Of a DNA stretch of 64,000 nt, positions 45,863 through 56,113 are shown piece by piece. This DNA comes from Nelumbo lutea. Lineage: Eukaryota; Streptophyta; Magnoliopsida; Proteales; Nelumbonaceae. Each line of letters starts with the position of its first letter. Positions within the stretch are counted from its first letter, which is position 1. Location of the stretch: the NCBI GenBank assembly GCA_022828595.1, contig JAKGHH010000001.1, positions 125,500,999 to 125,564,998 of the forward strand, written 5' to 3'. The position numbers were made by a program, and so were the translations under genes. Under the pieces are notes generated by a model, which worked only from the letters and a program-made list of their open reading frames with translations, was not told where the DNA came from and did not search any database.

Positions 45863-46069
45863 ATCTTCCACCTGATAAGGAACCACTTGACTGGAACACA
45901 AGAATGAAGATAGCTGCTGGTACAGCCAAGGGCCTGGAATACCTACATGACAAAGCAAACCCCCCAGTAATCTATAGGGACTTCAAATCATCCAATATAT
46001 TATTGGATGAAGGGTTTCATCCAAAGTTGTCAGATTTTGGTCTTTCTGAAGCTGTTCATGGTTCTTTCT
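45863..46069 (+). pseudogene. Receptor-like cytoplasmic kinase exon fragment (PBS1/PBL type)
   Basis: After a TTGTGCAG acceptor the frame reads [60 protein letters not shown], then SEAVHGSF and a stop (TGA, 46068-46070). These are kinase subdomains VIa to VII: the catalytic loop [12 protein letters not shown] (normal for this subfamily, Leu changed to Phe) and the DFG magnesium loop. The family comprises membrane-linked kinases acting in immune and growth signalling. Only one exon is present; the ATP-binding lobe and the APE part are missing. It is probably a captured fragment in transposon DNA. Confidence 0.85.
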
Positions 46070-46150
46070 GAAGCTGTTTCATCAATTTACTATTGTTGAT
46101 ACACCAGACCAATTTGCTATTGTTCATTGGTTTATCAGGAATATGTCATG

Positions 46151-46433
46151 CCCCGTTTGGTTTGTAGGAATAGGGGTCTGGAATTGGAATTGAAATGGGC
46201 TATTCTGATTCCAGCTACTTGGTTGGGCAGAATCGGAACCCCATTCCACTTCCTGCTGGAATAGCATTCCCCAATTTGAGGGAATGGACATTCCCATGTC
46301 CCTCCCTTGGGAATGAAATCTCATTCCTGCTGATTCCTATTCTTAATCCTGTCTGAACCAAACAGACTATGAGAATAGGCCATTCCAATTCTGATTCCGA
46401 ATTCCAATTCCAACTATGAACCAAATGGACCCT
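46151..46433. mobile_element. MITE-like element with inverted ends
   Basis: It starts CCCCGTTTGGTTTGTAGGAA and ends AACCAAATGGACCCTTAG, so the ends are near inverted repeats (GGTCCATTTGGTT against CCCCGTTTGGTT). The interior is full of GGAATGGAATTGG-type words and their inverses, and it has no coding capacity. Confidence 0.6.
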
Positions 46434-46782
46434 TAGTTAGCTTTCAGTGAGTCAGCAAATTGGCAAATGCCATGACTGATTCCTTGGCTAAATAGGGGGT
46501 ATCAAGGGGTGATCTGTTTTTGAGCTACCTTATAATTGTAATTCTGGATAGAATGTGTGCTTAACTGCTTAGCTCTAAGGGGAGGTAACATCCCGTGCCT
46601 CCTCTTATGCTGATTTACACTTTTCTATTCTATGCTTAATAAAATACCACTTATTTATCAAAATAAAAAGAAATAACAATCCAATAAGCATCACTACAAA
46701 TATCCACCTTCAAAAGGCCATTGCTATAAAACAAGAGATGTTTTCCAACTGACCCTTAAGTAGATCAATAAGTTCATAGCTA

Positions 46783-47160
46783 ACGGTGTCAACTGGACTA
46801 TTAGGTCCTATCCAATCCAATGAATACTCTAGACCATTCTTGTACCAGTCCAATTCAATGTCTGGACCATCCAATCCGTTCAAATTGGTTTTAAATTAGA
46901 TTGGTTCCAACCCAAACCTAGTCTATTGACATCTGTATTCTTATCTCCTATTAATGAACTGGATATTGGTTCAATCCGACCCAATCCAATATAAATCCAT
47001 TATGGATGGACCACGTCCAGTCCAATCCAATAAATATTTTAGACCATTAAGTTTGGAGTACTGGTCTAATTCAACATGTCTTATTGGTTCGTCCAAATCC
47101 ATCCAAATTGATTTTGATTTGGTCGGAGTCCAACACAAAACCAGTCCATTGACACCCCCT
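46783..47160. mobile_element. MITE-like element with GGTGTCAA ends
   Basis: It starts CGGTGTCAACTGGAC and ends CCAGTCCATTGACACCCCC, forming imperfect terminal inverted repeats of about 15 bp. The interior repeats CCAATCCAAT/TCCAAT-type words. A matching end at about 4455-4475 shows that the family is dispersed in this window. Confidence 0.65.
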
Positions 47161-47179
47161 ATTCACAACATTGAGGAGA

Positions 47180-47995
47180 GAAATACAAGAACAATGCATA
47201 AATTGGCTCACTGCTCCAACAGCATGTGCAATGTTAGGTCTAACATGTGCAATGTTATATCTAGTGAGAGACAAAATAAATGCCTTTACCACCAGCCACC
47301 GAAACATCCTTACATCTTCAACCTTGTGATCATTAACATCATCAAGTTTCAAATTTGGTTCTGTAGGCACATCAGCAGGTTTTGAATTCAATTTTCCAAT
47401 TTCTTGAAGATGTCATGAAGAAAAAAAAAAGAAAAAAATTGGATCTAGTAATCTCAATTCAGAAAAAAACTACCTATGAGGTCCTAAATCCTTGATTTCA
47501 ACAAATTTGTATATTGTTTTTGGGCTGATAGATTTCACTTCAAACCAGAAAGACCACGGTGTAGTTATTTGCTTTCTTTTCACTTTGGTTTGAATTTATT
47601 TAATTTTTTTTTCAAAAAATAGCTTAAGTTATTGTATCTTTTTGACAGTATCACACTATCACATTTAATCAAAATGCTATCAACATAAACAAATAATATT
47701 GTAGTAGTCTAGTAGACTTACTTGCTCTTTTGACAAATACTATATATAAACTTGGCTTCTAGTGAACCCAAGTCTATGGACAACATCGTTGAACTTTTCA
47801 AACCAGGCTCTATGAGACTGTCTGAGGCCATAGATTTTTATTTTTATTTTTTTGTCAATTTGAACCATTTTTCTTCCTATATCACCAGACAACTCTACCC
47901 TAAGTGGAATACTCATATACAATATTTTCCCTTAAGCTCTCCATGTAGGAAGGCCACTCATATACACTTTTTAACATTTTTCCCCTCTTTTTGAT
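47180..47995 (-). pseudogene. Copia reverse transcriptase fragment
   Basis: Minus-strand blocks: FLHGELKGKY and VYMSIPLRVE-like sequence (near 47900-47970), IKIKIYGLRQSHRAWFEKFN with DVVHRLGFTRSQV (47740-47840), then, further on, KPADVPTEPNLKL and AHAVGAVSQFMH (47180-47391). This is the RT region between the ETF block and RNase H. The YVDD motif region (about 47480-47740) is replaced by AT-rich sequence, so an insertion or decay removed it. Confidence 0.8.
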
Positions 47996-48297
47996 GCAGT
48001 GGTGCTCTAGTAAAATAAATTGATAATTACTTTATTTATCAAAAAAAAAGCAATAGTGGTACTCTAGACTTTGTGCAAGGAAAAAACACAAGAATCTTTG
48101 AAGGGAAGGAAAGAAGAAAGGAAACTATTATTAAAAGCATCATGGTGAAGGTTGCAAATTAGGTGAAACACTTTCAATTTGTTTTCAGACTTCATGATGG
48201 ATGATTATTTTTTTTTTTTCAGAATTGGGGTGCAGTTACAGCCTCTTGTTCTAAGAAACCAAAGCTGATAAAAGAATGGACACTATCAGAAAAGGGA

Positions 48298-48480
48298 TGA
48301 ATAAATCTGAACTTTGATGGAAGCAGTAAGGGCAATCATTGTCATTATGGGATAGGGGGAGGAATAAGAAATGAGAATGGTTTTTTTACTTGTGATGTAC
48401 TCAGGCCTAATAGGAGAATGAGACTCCATCGGGTAGAACTCAAGGCAGCAGTGGTTGGGGTGCAAAAGGCAGAGGAACCA
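48298..48480 (+). pseudogene. RVT_3-type RNase H N-terminal fragment
   Basis: The frame INLNFDGSSKGNHCHYGIGG, then GIRNENGFFTCDVLRPNRRM and HRVELKAAVVGVQKAEEP, matches the first half of the plant RNase H-like domain (catalytic D in NFDGSSKGN, catalytic E in VELKA). The second half is missing. It is distinct from the fragment at 2093-2519. Confidence 0.8.
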
Positions 48481-48999
48481 TTCCAAGACCACCCATCGAC
48501 CTCTGCCAAATTATACAAGATTTCTCTAAAGATTCTCAAACCCATAAAATCCCATAAAATCAAATAAATCTCACCATTAAAGAATTACCCACCAACCATC
48601 TTTCTTTCAACCAAAACCCCAAACCCAGAAACTCAAATAAATCTCACCATTAAAGAAATACCTATCGACCATCTTTCTTCCAAAAGAAAGATGGAACAAC
48701 CTCACTTGATACCCCCATCCCACCAGTTAAAGAATTACTCACGGACACTCTTCAATTTTTTCCTTCTCATGTAATAACTTCTAATTTTAATCTTTTGGAA
48801 ATAAATATACCTAATTAACAATCGATTCATGAAAGAAATTGGAAACTTGATGAACTAATTAAGTTGATAAGAGACAGGGCAATTAAAACAAACCTGAGGT
48901 AACGAAGTTGCACACCTTTGGCGTCCGAGCTGAGCCAACGAAGTTGCACACCTTTAGAACCCAAGCCAGTCCTTGCGTCAAAGATTAATGGTTATTTTC

Positions 49000-49001
<2 letters not shown>

Positions 49002-49035
<34 letters not shown>
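49002..49035 (+). repeat. (GA)n microsatellite
   Basis: About 17 GA units directly after CGGT. It is next to an A/G-rich stretch with no coding function recognised. Confidence 0.95.
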
Positions 49036-49038
<3 letters not shown>

Positions 49039-49694
49039 TATAAAGAATAATAGAATTGAAATTCTTACCTGAAACAGTCGATGGATTCTTCCACAGCAGC
49101 ACCCGAACCAGTTGATGATTTCTAAAAAAATATGAAAAGAGAAGAGAACGGTTTTGAGTGAAAAGAAATGAACGAGAAGAGGAGGGTTTTGTGAGTGAAA
49201 AAAAGCAATGAAGCAAATAAGAAATGAGAGAAAAACAAAGACGAGAAGAAGTTAAAAAAGAGGAGAGTTTTGAAACTAAAATAGAAAGAAAAGATTGGTT
49301 TCAGGGGCGGGAGGAAAAGAAAAATAGAAAATCCCAGAAACAATGTCTTTAACCACGGTCATTGTTGACCGTAGTTAAAAGGAAATTTCATGCAATAAGT
49401 AATTATGAAATTATTAATAATTTAATATCATTAATTATTATTGTTATTCGTTAGTAATGAACTAATAATTATTAATCATATTTATCTATTTTAATAATTT
49501 CTTTAGTATTAATTTCCATGCATTACATGAATTTTTAATCATTTTAGTAAATATTTCAATATTTATTAATTTTTATCTTTTTATTAAAATATTTATTACT
49601 TTATTACTTTTAAATATATTTATTATTTTATAATCAATTTATAGCCACCAATAACTAAAAAAAGTAATAACAAATTCGAGTGGAATTTTATTAT

Positions 49695-50497
49695 GGTTTT
49701 TTGAACCAATGTCTTTGAACTGTCGTTGACTCGGACGGTCAGACCATTCAGATCGGAAACCGTCCAGGCAACCGGTTCTGTTTTACCCCAAGCCTGGTCT
49801 TCGGTCAAAAACCATTGAATTAGTTAACGAATCATTGACCCAGAGGGCTTGACCGTTGAACCGTTCGACCCAGAGAACGGTTTGCGGTTTATTAAATAAG
49901 AGCAAGATTCAAGAATGAAAAGAGAAATCTCTCATATCTCATATATGAGATCTACTAGAGAGAGAGAGAGATCTCAGATCTAAGATCTAGAAGACTAAGA
50001 TTTGGAAGAGAAGGCTAAGAGTTTGGAAGAGAAGGCTAAGAGATCAGTGAGAGAGATCTAGAAGAGAAGACTAAGAACCTAGATGACAGATGTGAGAAAG
50101 AAAGATTTGAAACTGAGAGAAATCTAAGATCTAACATCGCCGCCACTATAGTTCATTGTCATCGTCAACGCTGTAGCCGACCTCCTCCTCCTCCTCATCC
50201 TCCTTCCTCTTCTTTTTCTTCTTCTTCTTCTTCTTCTTCTTCTTCTTCTTCTTCTTCTCTCTCTTCTAAACTCTCTTAGCCATCGACGGTCTCTTCATTC
50301 TCAAACAGTGAAACCCTTTTTCTCTTCTATTTATATGCACCATACCCTAATATTCCAATCTAATGGGTAAGATGGCATATCACCACTTATCATATTTAAA
50401 CCGTTCGAACCGTTTGATCCAAACGATTGAACCACTGACCCGAAAAGCCGGTGGACAAAATGGTTCCATTTCCGGGTTGGTTTTTAAAACCTTGTTT
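49695..50497. repeat. Repeat element of GACCGTT/GAACCGTT type
   Basis: Begins near TTTTTTGAACCAATGTC and ends near GGTTTTTAAAACCTTG, with internal phrases such as ACCGTTGAACCGTTCGACC and their inverses near both ends. This pattern is common in plant MITE-like elements. It encloses a purine-rich, AGAGATCT-rich centre and the (TTC)n tract. Boundaries are estimates. Confidence 0.5.
50181..50258 (+). repeat. (TCC)n and (TTC)n microsatellite
   Basis: Six CTC triplets, a mixed stretch, then about fifteen uninterrupted CTT units from 50213. Confidence 0.93.
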
Positions 50498-50808
50498 TAA
50501 ACTGTCGTAGTATGACCTAGATGGTCAGGCCGTTTGGTCAAGGAACTGTCCATGCAATCAATTCCATTTCACCCTAAAACTTGGTCCTTGGCAAAAAAAC
50601 GTTGAATCGGTCAATGACCAGTTGACCTAGGCGATCAAACCATTAACCCATTTGACCCATTCAAAGATTTTGGCCTTTTTTTTATTTTTAATTATTTTTA
50701 AATTTTTTTGTCAGAATGGGTTATCCGTTTGAACCGAATAGTTGAACCATCGACCCAAAAACAAGTGGCTAGAACGGTTCCAATTCCGGGTCATTTTTTA
50801 AAACATTG
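50489..50808. repeat. Second copy of the GACCGTT-type element
   Basis: AAAACCTTGTTTTAAACTGTC starts it (the first 19 bases are enough to see) and GGGTCATTTTTTAAAACATTG ends it; the ends are imperfect inverted repeats. Interior phrases (GACCTAGATGGTCAGGCCG, GTTGAACCATCGACCC) match the element at 49695-50497, which it abuts. Confidence 0.5.
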
Positions 50809-50879
50809 ATTTTTATCAAAATTCACCAAGGGTTTTGATTGATGAAAGCCTTTTTAATATCATATCTTTTGGGCAATAT

Positions 50880-51260
50880 AATTTTTTCCATAATTATAAA
50901 TAGCTTTAATTTTAGTCATTAATTTGATGGCTATAACCACGAATAAATAGAATCCGTAGCTATAATTATAAATAATTTGTACCCATAGGTACAAAGATCT
51001 TTAGCCACCAACAAAATGATCGTAGTTGTAGATTATTTTCTGGTTTTCGAAACATATAGCTATGGATACCTAAAAACTGTGGCTATAGGTGTCTTTTAGC
51101 CACGGACCATTAACTTTTAGCCACGAACAAATTGTCCGTAGCTAAAGTTTATTTTATAGCTACGGAGATGAGATCATCCGTAGCTATATCTCATCTTCTA
51201 GCTACGGTTTTTATAACTGTAGCTACAGTTCGATAGCTATAGCACAATTTTCTTGTAGTG
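50880..51260 (-). mobile_element. CACTA-type right end with subterminal repeats
   Basis: It ends CACAATTTTCTTGTAGTG at 51260, the inverse of CACTACAAGAAAATTGTG. The preceding 350 bp are dense in TAGCTACGG, GTAGCTA and TAGCCACGG words. Repeat words match the left array at 33280, but the flanking bases (CCA left, TTT right) differ, so a single-element reading is unproven. Confidence 0.72.
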
Positions 51261-52125
51261 TTTCTTTTCTCAAATGACCTGCTAGTGGACTATTGCTCTG
51301 ACATTTGGTTGTGGCTTCAATACAAAGGATAGTTTTGTAGTGAAAAAAACTTTCATAAGTACAACAGAATCTGATAAGGGATTTCAAATGAGAAGAGGAA
51401 TCTGCATTTGTTGGACTATATGATTGTGATTACAACAGGTATTGGACTATATGATTTCATAAGTACAACAGAATCTGTATTCACGTCCTAAGTTTATGGA
51501 TGGTAAGACTTATCCTGACTTTTCTTATGCTGTTTAATTTTGTAATAGTTGATGGAGTTGATGATGGATGAGAAAGGTTCAACTCATCTGTTTCATGCCA
51601 ATTATTGTTCCATAGTATGTGGGGCATTACCATTCTTTTGATCATTTACAGTATAATTTCACTTCATGAGAAAATGTTGGAGGGAGGCCCTTGGAGACTA
51701 GCTCATTGCCTGGTAATTTTGATCCTTCTTTGATGAACAGCTATAAGATAAGCTCCCAGAGTTTCAAGACCCAAATGGTACTCTAGGAAAAAATATACAT
51801 CTTACTAAAAGTTCCAAGTTAGAACCATGGAATCTCACATATATCTGACAAATATAAAGATCATGAAAGAGAATTTTGTAACAATATGTTTCAGCCAATT
51901 TGCTTGAAAGTGTTCTGCTGATGATTCATTTTCCTCGTGAAGTAACAAAAACCTATCTTCCTAATCCCTCCTGCATGGTCCCTTGGCCATGAAACATCAA
52001 AAGGAAACAACCCATCTTGTTTAAATTTTAATTCCTTTGTCAAGATTCAACTTTCATCATTTTATAAGCTTAAAATAAGCCTCAATGACTTATTTATAAG
52101 TGATATCTAGTTTCTCTTTTCTCAG
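51261..52125. other. Unassigned, possibly intron
   Basis: AT-rich sequence, no domain recognised. It holds a repeated phrase, TTGGACTATATGATT (51412 and 51443). Confidence 0.4.
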
Positions 52126-52191
52126 GTTCAGTTGGCACTGGAAGGTGTTCAAATCGACAAGGAGATGAACGTTAAGTATAAAGTGACATAG
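52126..52191 (+). CDS. Candidate terminal exon, unidentified gene
   Basis: After a TTTTCTCAG acceptor the frame reads VQLALEGVQIDKEMNVKYKV, T, then TAG at 52189-52191. It is followed by AT-rich sequence that could be a 3' untranslated region. No upstream exon or family was recognised, so this may be chance or a captured fragment. Confidence 0.25.
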   Translation, partial: VQLALEGVQIDKEMNVKYKVT

Positions 52192-52554
52192 GACTCAGTG
52201 CTAAGAATTTAGATTGTCCAAGAACACTGAAGACAGAAGTTTTTTCCTGCAAATGCCTTGTAACTGAAGACAGAACCGGGGTCATGGAGAGGATTTGCAT
52301 TGGAAGATGTATTACATTATTCAAGAAGTTCTTTTTAAATGCCTTGTACTTTTTTATGTTAATTAGATATTCTATTTAAGCAATTTGCTTTGGATATTAT
52401 AATAATTAATAATTTTATTTTTTATTTTCAATTTGTAATTTTTTATTTAAATTGATTTTTATGCATTATCTGCCATAAGATTTGTATTAAACAGGTACAA
52501 ATAAAATGTTGAAATCAAATTGATATAAATAATATAAAATTAAAAAAAAAAACA

Positions 52555-52980
52555 AAGCCAACGGTCATGAAACCGTCGCCTTAGACATAAAAGCGATCTA
52601 AGCCGGCGGTCCAGACCGCTGCCTAAAAGCAGACGCGATGTTTCGACGGACCTAAGGCGGCGGTCCAAAGATATCTAAGCCGGCGGCCCAGACCGCCACC
52701 TAAAAACAGATGACGGACCTAAGGCGGCAGTCCAAAGATATCTAAGTCGGCGGTCTGGACCGCCACCTAAAAGCAGACGACGGACCTAAGGCAGTGGTCG
52801 AAAGAGATCTAATCCGTCGGTCTAGATCGCCGCCTTTATTAAATCTGAGCCGGTGGTTCTGACATACTGTCGGCCGGCTTAGGAATGATTGAACCGCGTC
52901 GGATCGGTCCCCAAAGGCGGCGGTCATTTCTGTCTAAACCGCCTAGTAAGGCGGCGGTCTTTATCGTTTTTCTTGTAGTG
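52555..52980 (-). mobile_element. CACTA-type right end with 67-bp tandem repeats
   Basis: It ends GTTTTTCTTGTAGTG at 52980 (inverse of CACTACAAGAAAAAC). The array is GC-rich and built from units of 66-67 bp starting GACGGACCTAAGGCGG (52645, 52712, 52778). Each unit contains a near palindrome such as GGCGGTCTGGACCGCC (52750). No left partner was found in the window. Confidence 0.75.
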
Positions 52981-54000
52981 TCCTTGCCTCTTCTATTTAA
53001 GAAAATTGGGGTTATGTCTCCGTGAACATTCTGGTGACCCCAACTTTCTTGAACAGAAGAGACAAGGATTTACTGACTAAACCCTAGATGCCATTAGGAA
53101 ACAATTGCAAAACAAAGACAGGAGGAGGGGAAGCTATCGTTCCATTTGCGAACCATTTCTTCTTCTTCCTCGACTCTATAGCAAGAGTTCTTTCCCGCGT
53201 AATTTCCAAAGCCCAAAGTTAGCAAACTTCAAAGCCCATTTAATTAGCCATGAATCCATCAGATTCAACGATTTGACAATGAGGTGATGAGCTACCCATG
53301 GACAACGGCCCTACATCCATGACAAAAATTCTGAGTATCACGCGCCTTTCCTTTTGATCTAGTGGCCCCGTAGTGGGAGGATCTTTTAGCCTTCTTACAA
53401 TAACTTAGAATTGGAGAATACACCTAAAATCTTACTACCTCAACGACTCAAGTAGGTCGGACCGTCGGAGTGAGTCTGAACTGAGTGGTTGGCATTGACG
53501 ATGGAGGTCATTGATTGGGGAAGAAGTTTGTTACCGTCGGGCTTTTGCTATATATTATGCACAAGCATGGCTTCACCACTAACCAATATCGTTGTTTACA
53601 CTGAAAAAATTGCAGATTCTATATATGAGCTTGCCAAGACAAGGTAAATTAGATATTGAACTTATAACCTGGCTATTTAATAAGGCTCACCGATGTAAAT
53701 TAGATTTGATTTGTTATGTTACCTAATTAAAAGGTATGATGCATATATATTATTCCAAAAGAAAGGGAAGGTACCACTAAGCTACCATATATAGAGATCT
53801 TTATACTCTGAACTAGAAAGGAGAATTAAAACGACATAAGAAATTAATCATATATATACCGAAAAAGAGTAATATGCTTTGATGTAGTTTAATTTTCTAA
53901 GAAAATTGATCACATGGAACAAACAAAGTCAAAGAAGTCAGACTCAACTCAACTAGCTAGATAGCATTAACTGATCCACAAAATGGAAACCAACTAAGGA
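52981..54000. other. Non-coding flank downstream of the PGG gene
   Basis: No clear gene. As the minus-strand gene ends at 54086, about 53760-54085 is its likely 3' untranslated region and flank. Small open frames near 53105-53287 have no family likeness. Confidence 0.45.
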
Positions 54001-54085
54001 CCGGATGAAAGTAGTTGATCAGTTGGATATATGCAAATTAATTAAATAAGCCGACTCCAAACTGATCTATGTTTCATTTGGTGGG

Positions 54086-54700
54086 CTAGATATTGAGACG
54101 TTTTTCCTGCTGGGTAAATATGCCTAGTGAGTATGTTGAAAGCATCATCTGAAACAAGGCTGGGAGTTGACGCATAGAAAGTATGGCAATTGGGAGAATA
54201 GCTAGACAAGCAGGAGGAATCATAACCCACTTCATTTCATGGCGAAGTACCATTAATATGGTGCTCATAAAGTTGGCTATCATGGATGCAATAGAAATGT
54301 AAAGGAATAGAAGGCCGATGCACAATATCCAGGGCAGGATAACTAAGAAATCTTGTTCTGCGAAGCGTGTAATATAGATGGAGAGGAAAGCAATCAAGGA
54401 AGAAGAGGAGAAGAGGAGTGATATCATATTGGTCATAACGAAAGTGTTGAAGTTGTAGCGATCAATGAAAATGGAGATGCCTGAGTCGGATTTAGTTGCA
54501 CCAGGTAATGCCAAAGTTGCTGAAAGCATAACTGAAGCCACAAGCGTGGCCACCACCATACATGCTTCTGCGGTTTGCTTCATCCATTCCTCTCCTTCTT
54601 TGAACAATTCCTTGTGTGAATCATTGAATAACATCCTAGGTGTCTTGTTGTCCATGTTTTTAGCTTGTTGGTGGAGAGGTGGAAGAATGGCTTGCACTTT
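54086..54700 (-). CDS. Ankyrin/PGG protein, terminal exon (PGG domain)
   Basis: This is the C-terminal exon of an ankyrin-repeat membrane protein of the ACD6/ITN1-like group. Translation from an ATAG acceptor (before 54700) gives KVQAILPPLHQQAKNMDNKT, then PRMLFNDSHKELFKEGEEWM and the PGG domain with CMVVATLVASVMLSATLALP and GATKSDSGISIF. Four hydrophobic stretches are seen, as usual for PGG: about residues 45-65, 85-110, 120-145 and 150-175 of the exon. The PGG signature reads PGA here. The stop is at 54086-54088. The family links defence or salt-stress signalling to the membrane; which branch this belongs to cannot be told. Confidence 0.9.
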   Translation of the reverse strand, partial: KVQAILPPLHQQAKNMDNKTPRMLFNDSHKELFKEGEEWMKQTAEACMVVATLVASVMLSATLALPGATKSDSGISIFIDRYNFNTFVMTNMISLLFSSSSLIAFLSIYITRFAEQDFLVILPWILCIGLLFLYISIASMIANFMSTILMVLRHEMKWVMIPPACLAILPIAILSMRQLPALFQMMLSTYSLGIFTQQEKRLNI

Positions 54701-54772
54701 CTATCATGATCACGATGAGAAGCAAATTAGTACGTAATTAATAACTACAACATACCTACGGAATTAAAATTA

Positions 54773-54773
<1 letters not shown>

Positions 54774-54804
<31 letters not shown>
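54774..54804 (-). repeat. 31-base T tract in the intron of the PGG gene
   Basis: On the coding strand 31 T follow directly after the exon-end TTCAGG and the first G of the intron, so the donor GT overlaps the tract. Length errors here are likely in assembly. Confidence 0.9.
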
Positions 54805-54805
<1 letters not shown>

Positions 54806-54806
<1 letters not shown>

Positions 54807-55305
54807 CTGAACCACACAATCTCTTTCCGTAGCTGAAGAGCTGCTGCACCAGAGATTTGATTACGTCGTTGCACAGGTGGCAACTCTGCTACAAGATGTA
54901 ATGCGTTGTTATTGGTTTTTCTGTCTCTGTAATCACCTACCGCAGGACCGGTTGGTATATCAAAATCGTTGATGAGTTGGAATATCTTATCTTTACGGCA
55001 GCGGATTGCTTCATGAAACAGGGTCATTCCTTCATTGTTTTTCAGTTGTGCGATTCGAGGACGATACCTAAGAATCTCAACGATGAAGTCAACATTCCCC
55101 TTCTGGACGGCACGGAAAAGCGCATCGATAATTAATGCTTTCATATCTTTATCATCAACGTCGTATTCATCCCCAACCTCGATGTTTCCAACAGTTGCAA
55201 TTTGCTGACAAATTGCTCGCAGTAGCATGAAAGCACCCGGCGACATCGAGCGGAATCGTCTCTTTTCGTTGGCAAATTTAAGTGGCCTTGGGACAAGATG
55301 GTCAG
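54806..55305 (-). CDS. Ankyrin/PGG protein, ankyrin exon
   Basis: An exon of about 500 bp from a TTTTAG acceptor (before 55305) to the donor after TTCAGG at 54806. It reads LVPRPLKFANEKRRFRS, then ALFRAVQKGNVDFIVEILRY, PRIAQLKNNEGMTLFHEAIR and NNALHLVAELPPVQRRNQIS, and ends ALQLRKEIVWFR. These are the last one or two ankyrin repeats and the AALQLRKEI(V/Q)WF block that always precedes PGG. Phase 0 joins it to the terminal exon. The first ankyrin exons are not present in 55306-56113, and a Tat retrotransposon LTR begins at 56114, so the gene is 5'-incomplete here, with exons beyond the element or lost. Confidence 0.88.
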
Positions 55306-56113
55306 CTAAAACAAAGCAAAACTAAAGTAATTGGTAATTGATCTAAAATTTGAAAATGGAAGTTTCATTCATTGTCTTAAATAACATAGGTAGAAGCTTC
55401 CAGAAAAAAAAATAATTAACACAAAGAAAAGAACACGTGTCAAATGTGATTTCTACAGTTGGCTAACTAACAGTCTTGATCAAACTGGCTTGTGCAGCTT
55501 GCAGTGATAGATTTTCTACAACTCTATTTCTTATGGTTGTAATAAGTCATAGCTACTAGCTGGCATTATTAAGGTTTAACATATATTGGTCCTGAGCGCT
55601 TAGCTAAGCTCAGGGCTTGTTCCTTTGCTTTCAATTCTAACATTGAAAGTGTAATAATTACATATATTGAAATTTTCTTTCCTCTAACTTATATATATTG
55701 AGAATGTTGTTTGAATTCTGAAAATTATCAAATATCTATTTTGACTCTACTATATATGAGAGTTTTTAATATCATTAGAAAAAAAAAGTTATTTATGATT
55801 ATACTTTAAGAGATAAGAGGAAACAAATAACCAATTTTCTCTTAAAATTAAAAGATTCCTCTTAAAAGATAAGAATTAAGAGGAAAGGAACAAGCCCTAC
55901 TTCAACCCACACAATTAGGGATCTCAATTTTTCCTGTACTTGTAGTCAGGCAGTATGGAGACTGCTTTGTCAGGGATGGTGATAGGGATTAAGTCAGATA
56001 TCCCATCAAAATCAAGGATGGAGAGTGAAAATTCAGCCTGCTTGACTGTAATATTTTAATTTTTGAATATGTATATATCATTATTGATGATGCACTATCT
56101 GGCCGGTCTTAGC
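55306..56113 (-). other. Intron or upstream flank of the PGG gene
   Basis: AT-rich, no exon found. It has TATA-like runs near 55690 and 55750 and an A-rich stretch at 55780. May be intron. Confidence 0.5.

Noticed and set aside
49122..49343. Phe/Leu-rich minus-strand frame resembling a membrane protein
   Set aside because: It comes from an A/G-rich (on plus) low-complexity stretch next to a (GA)n tract, with no family pattern.
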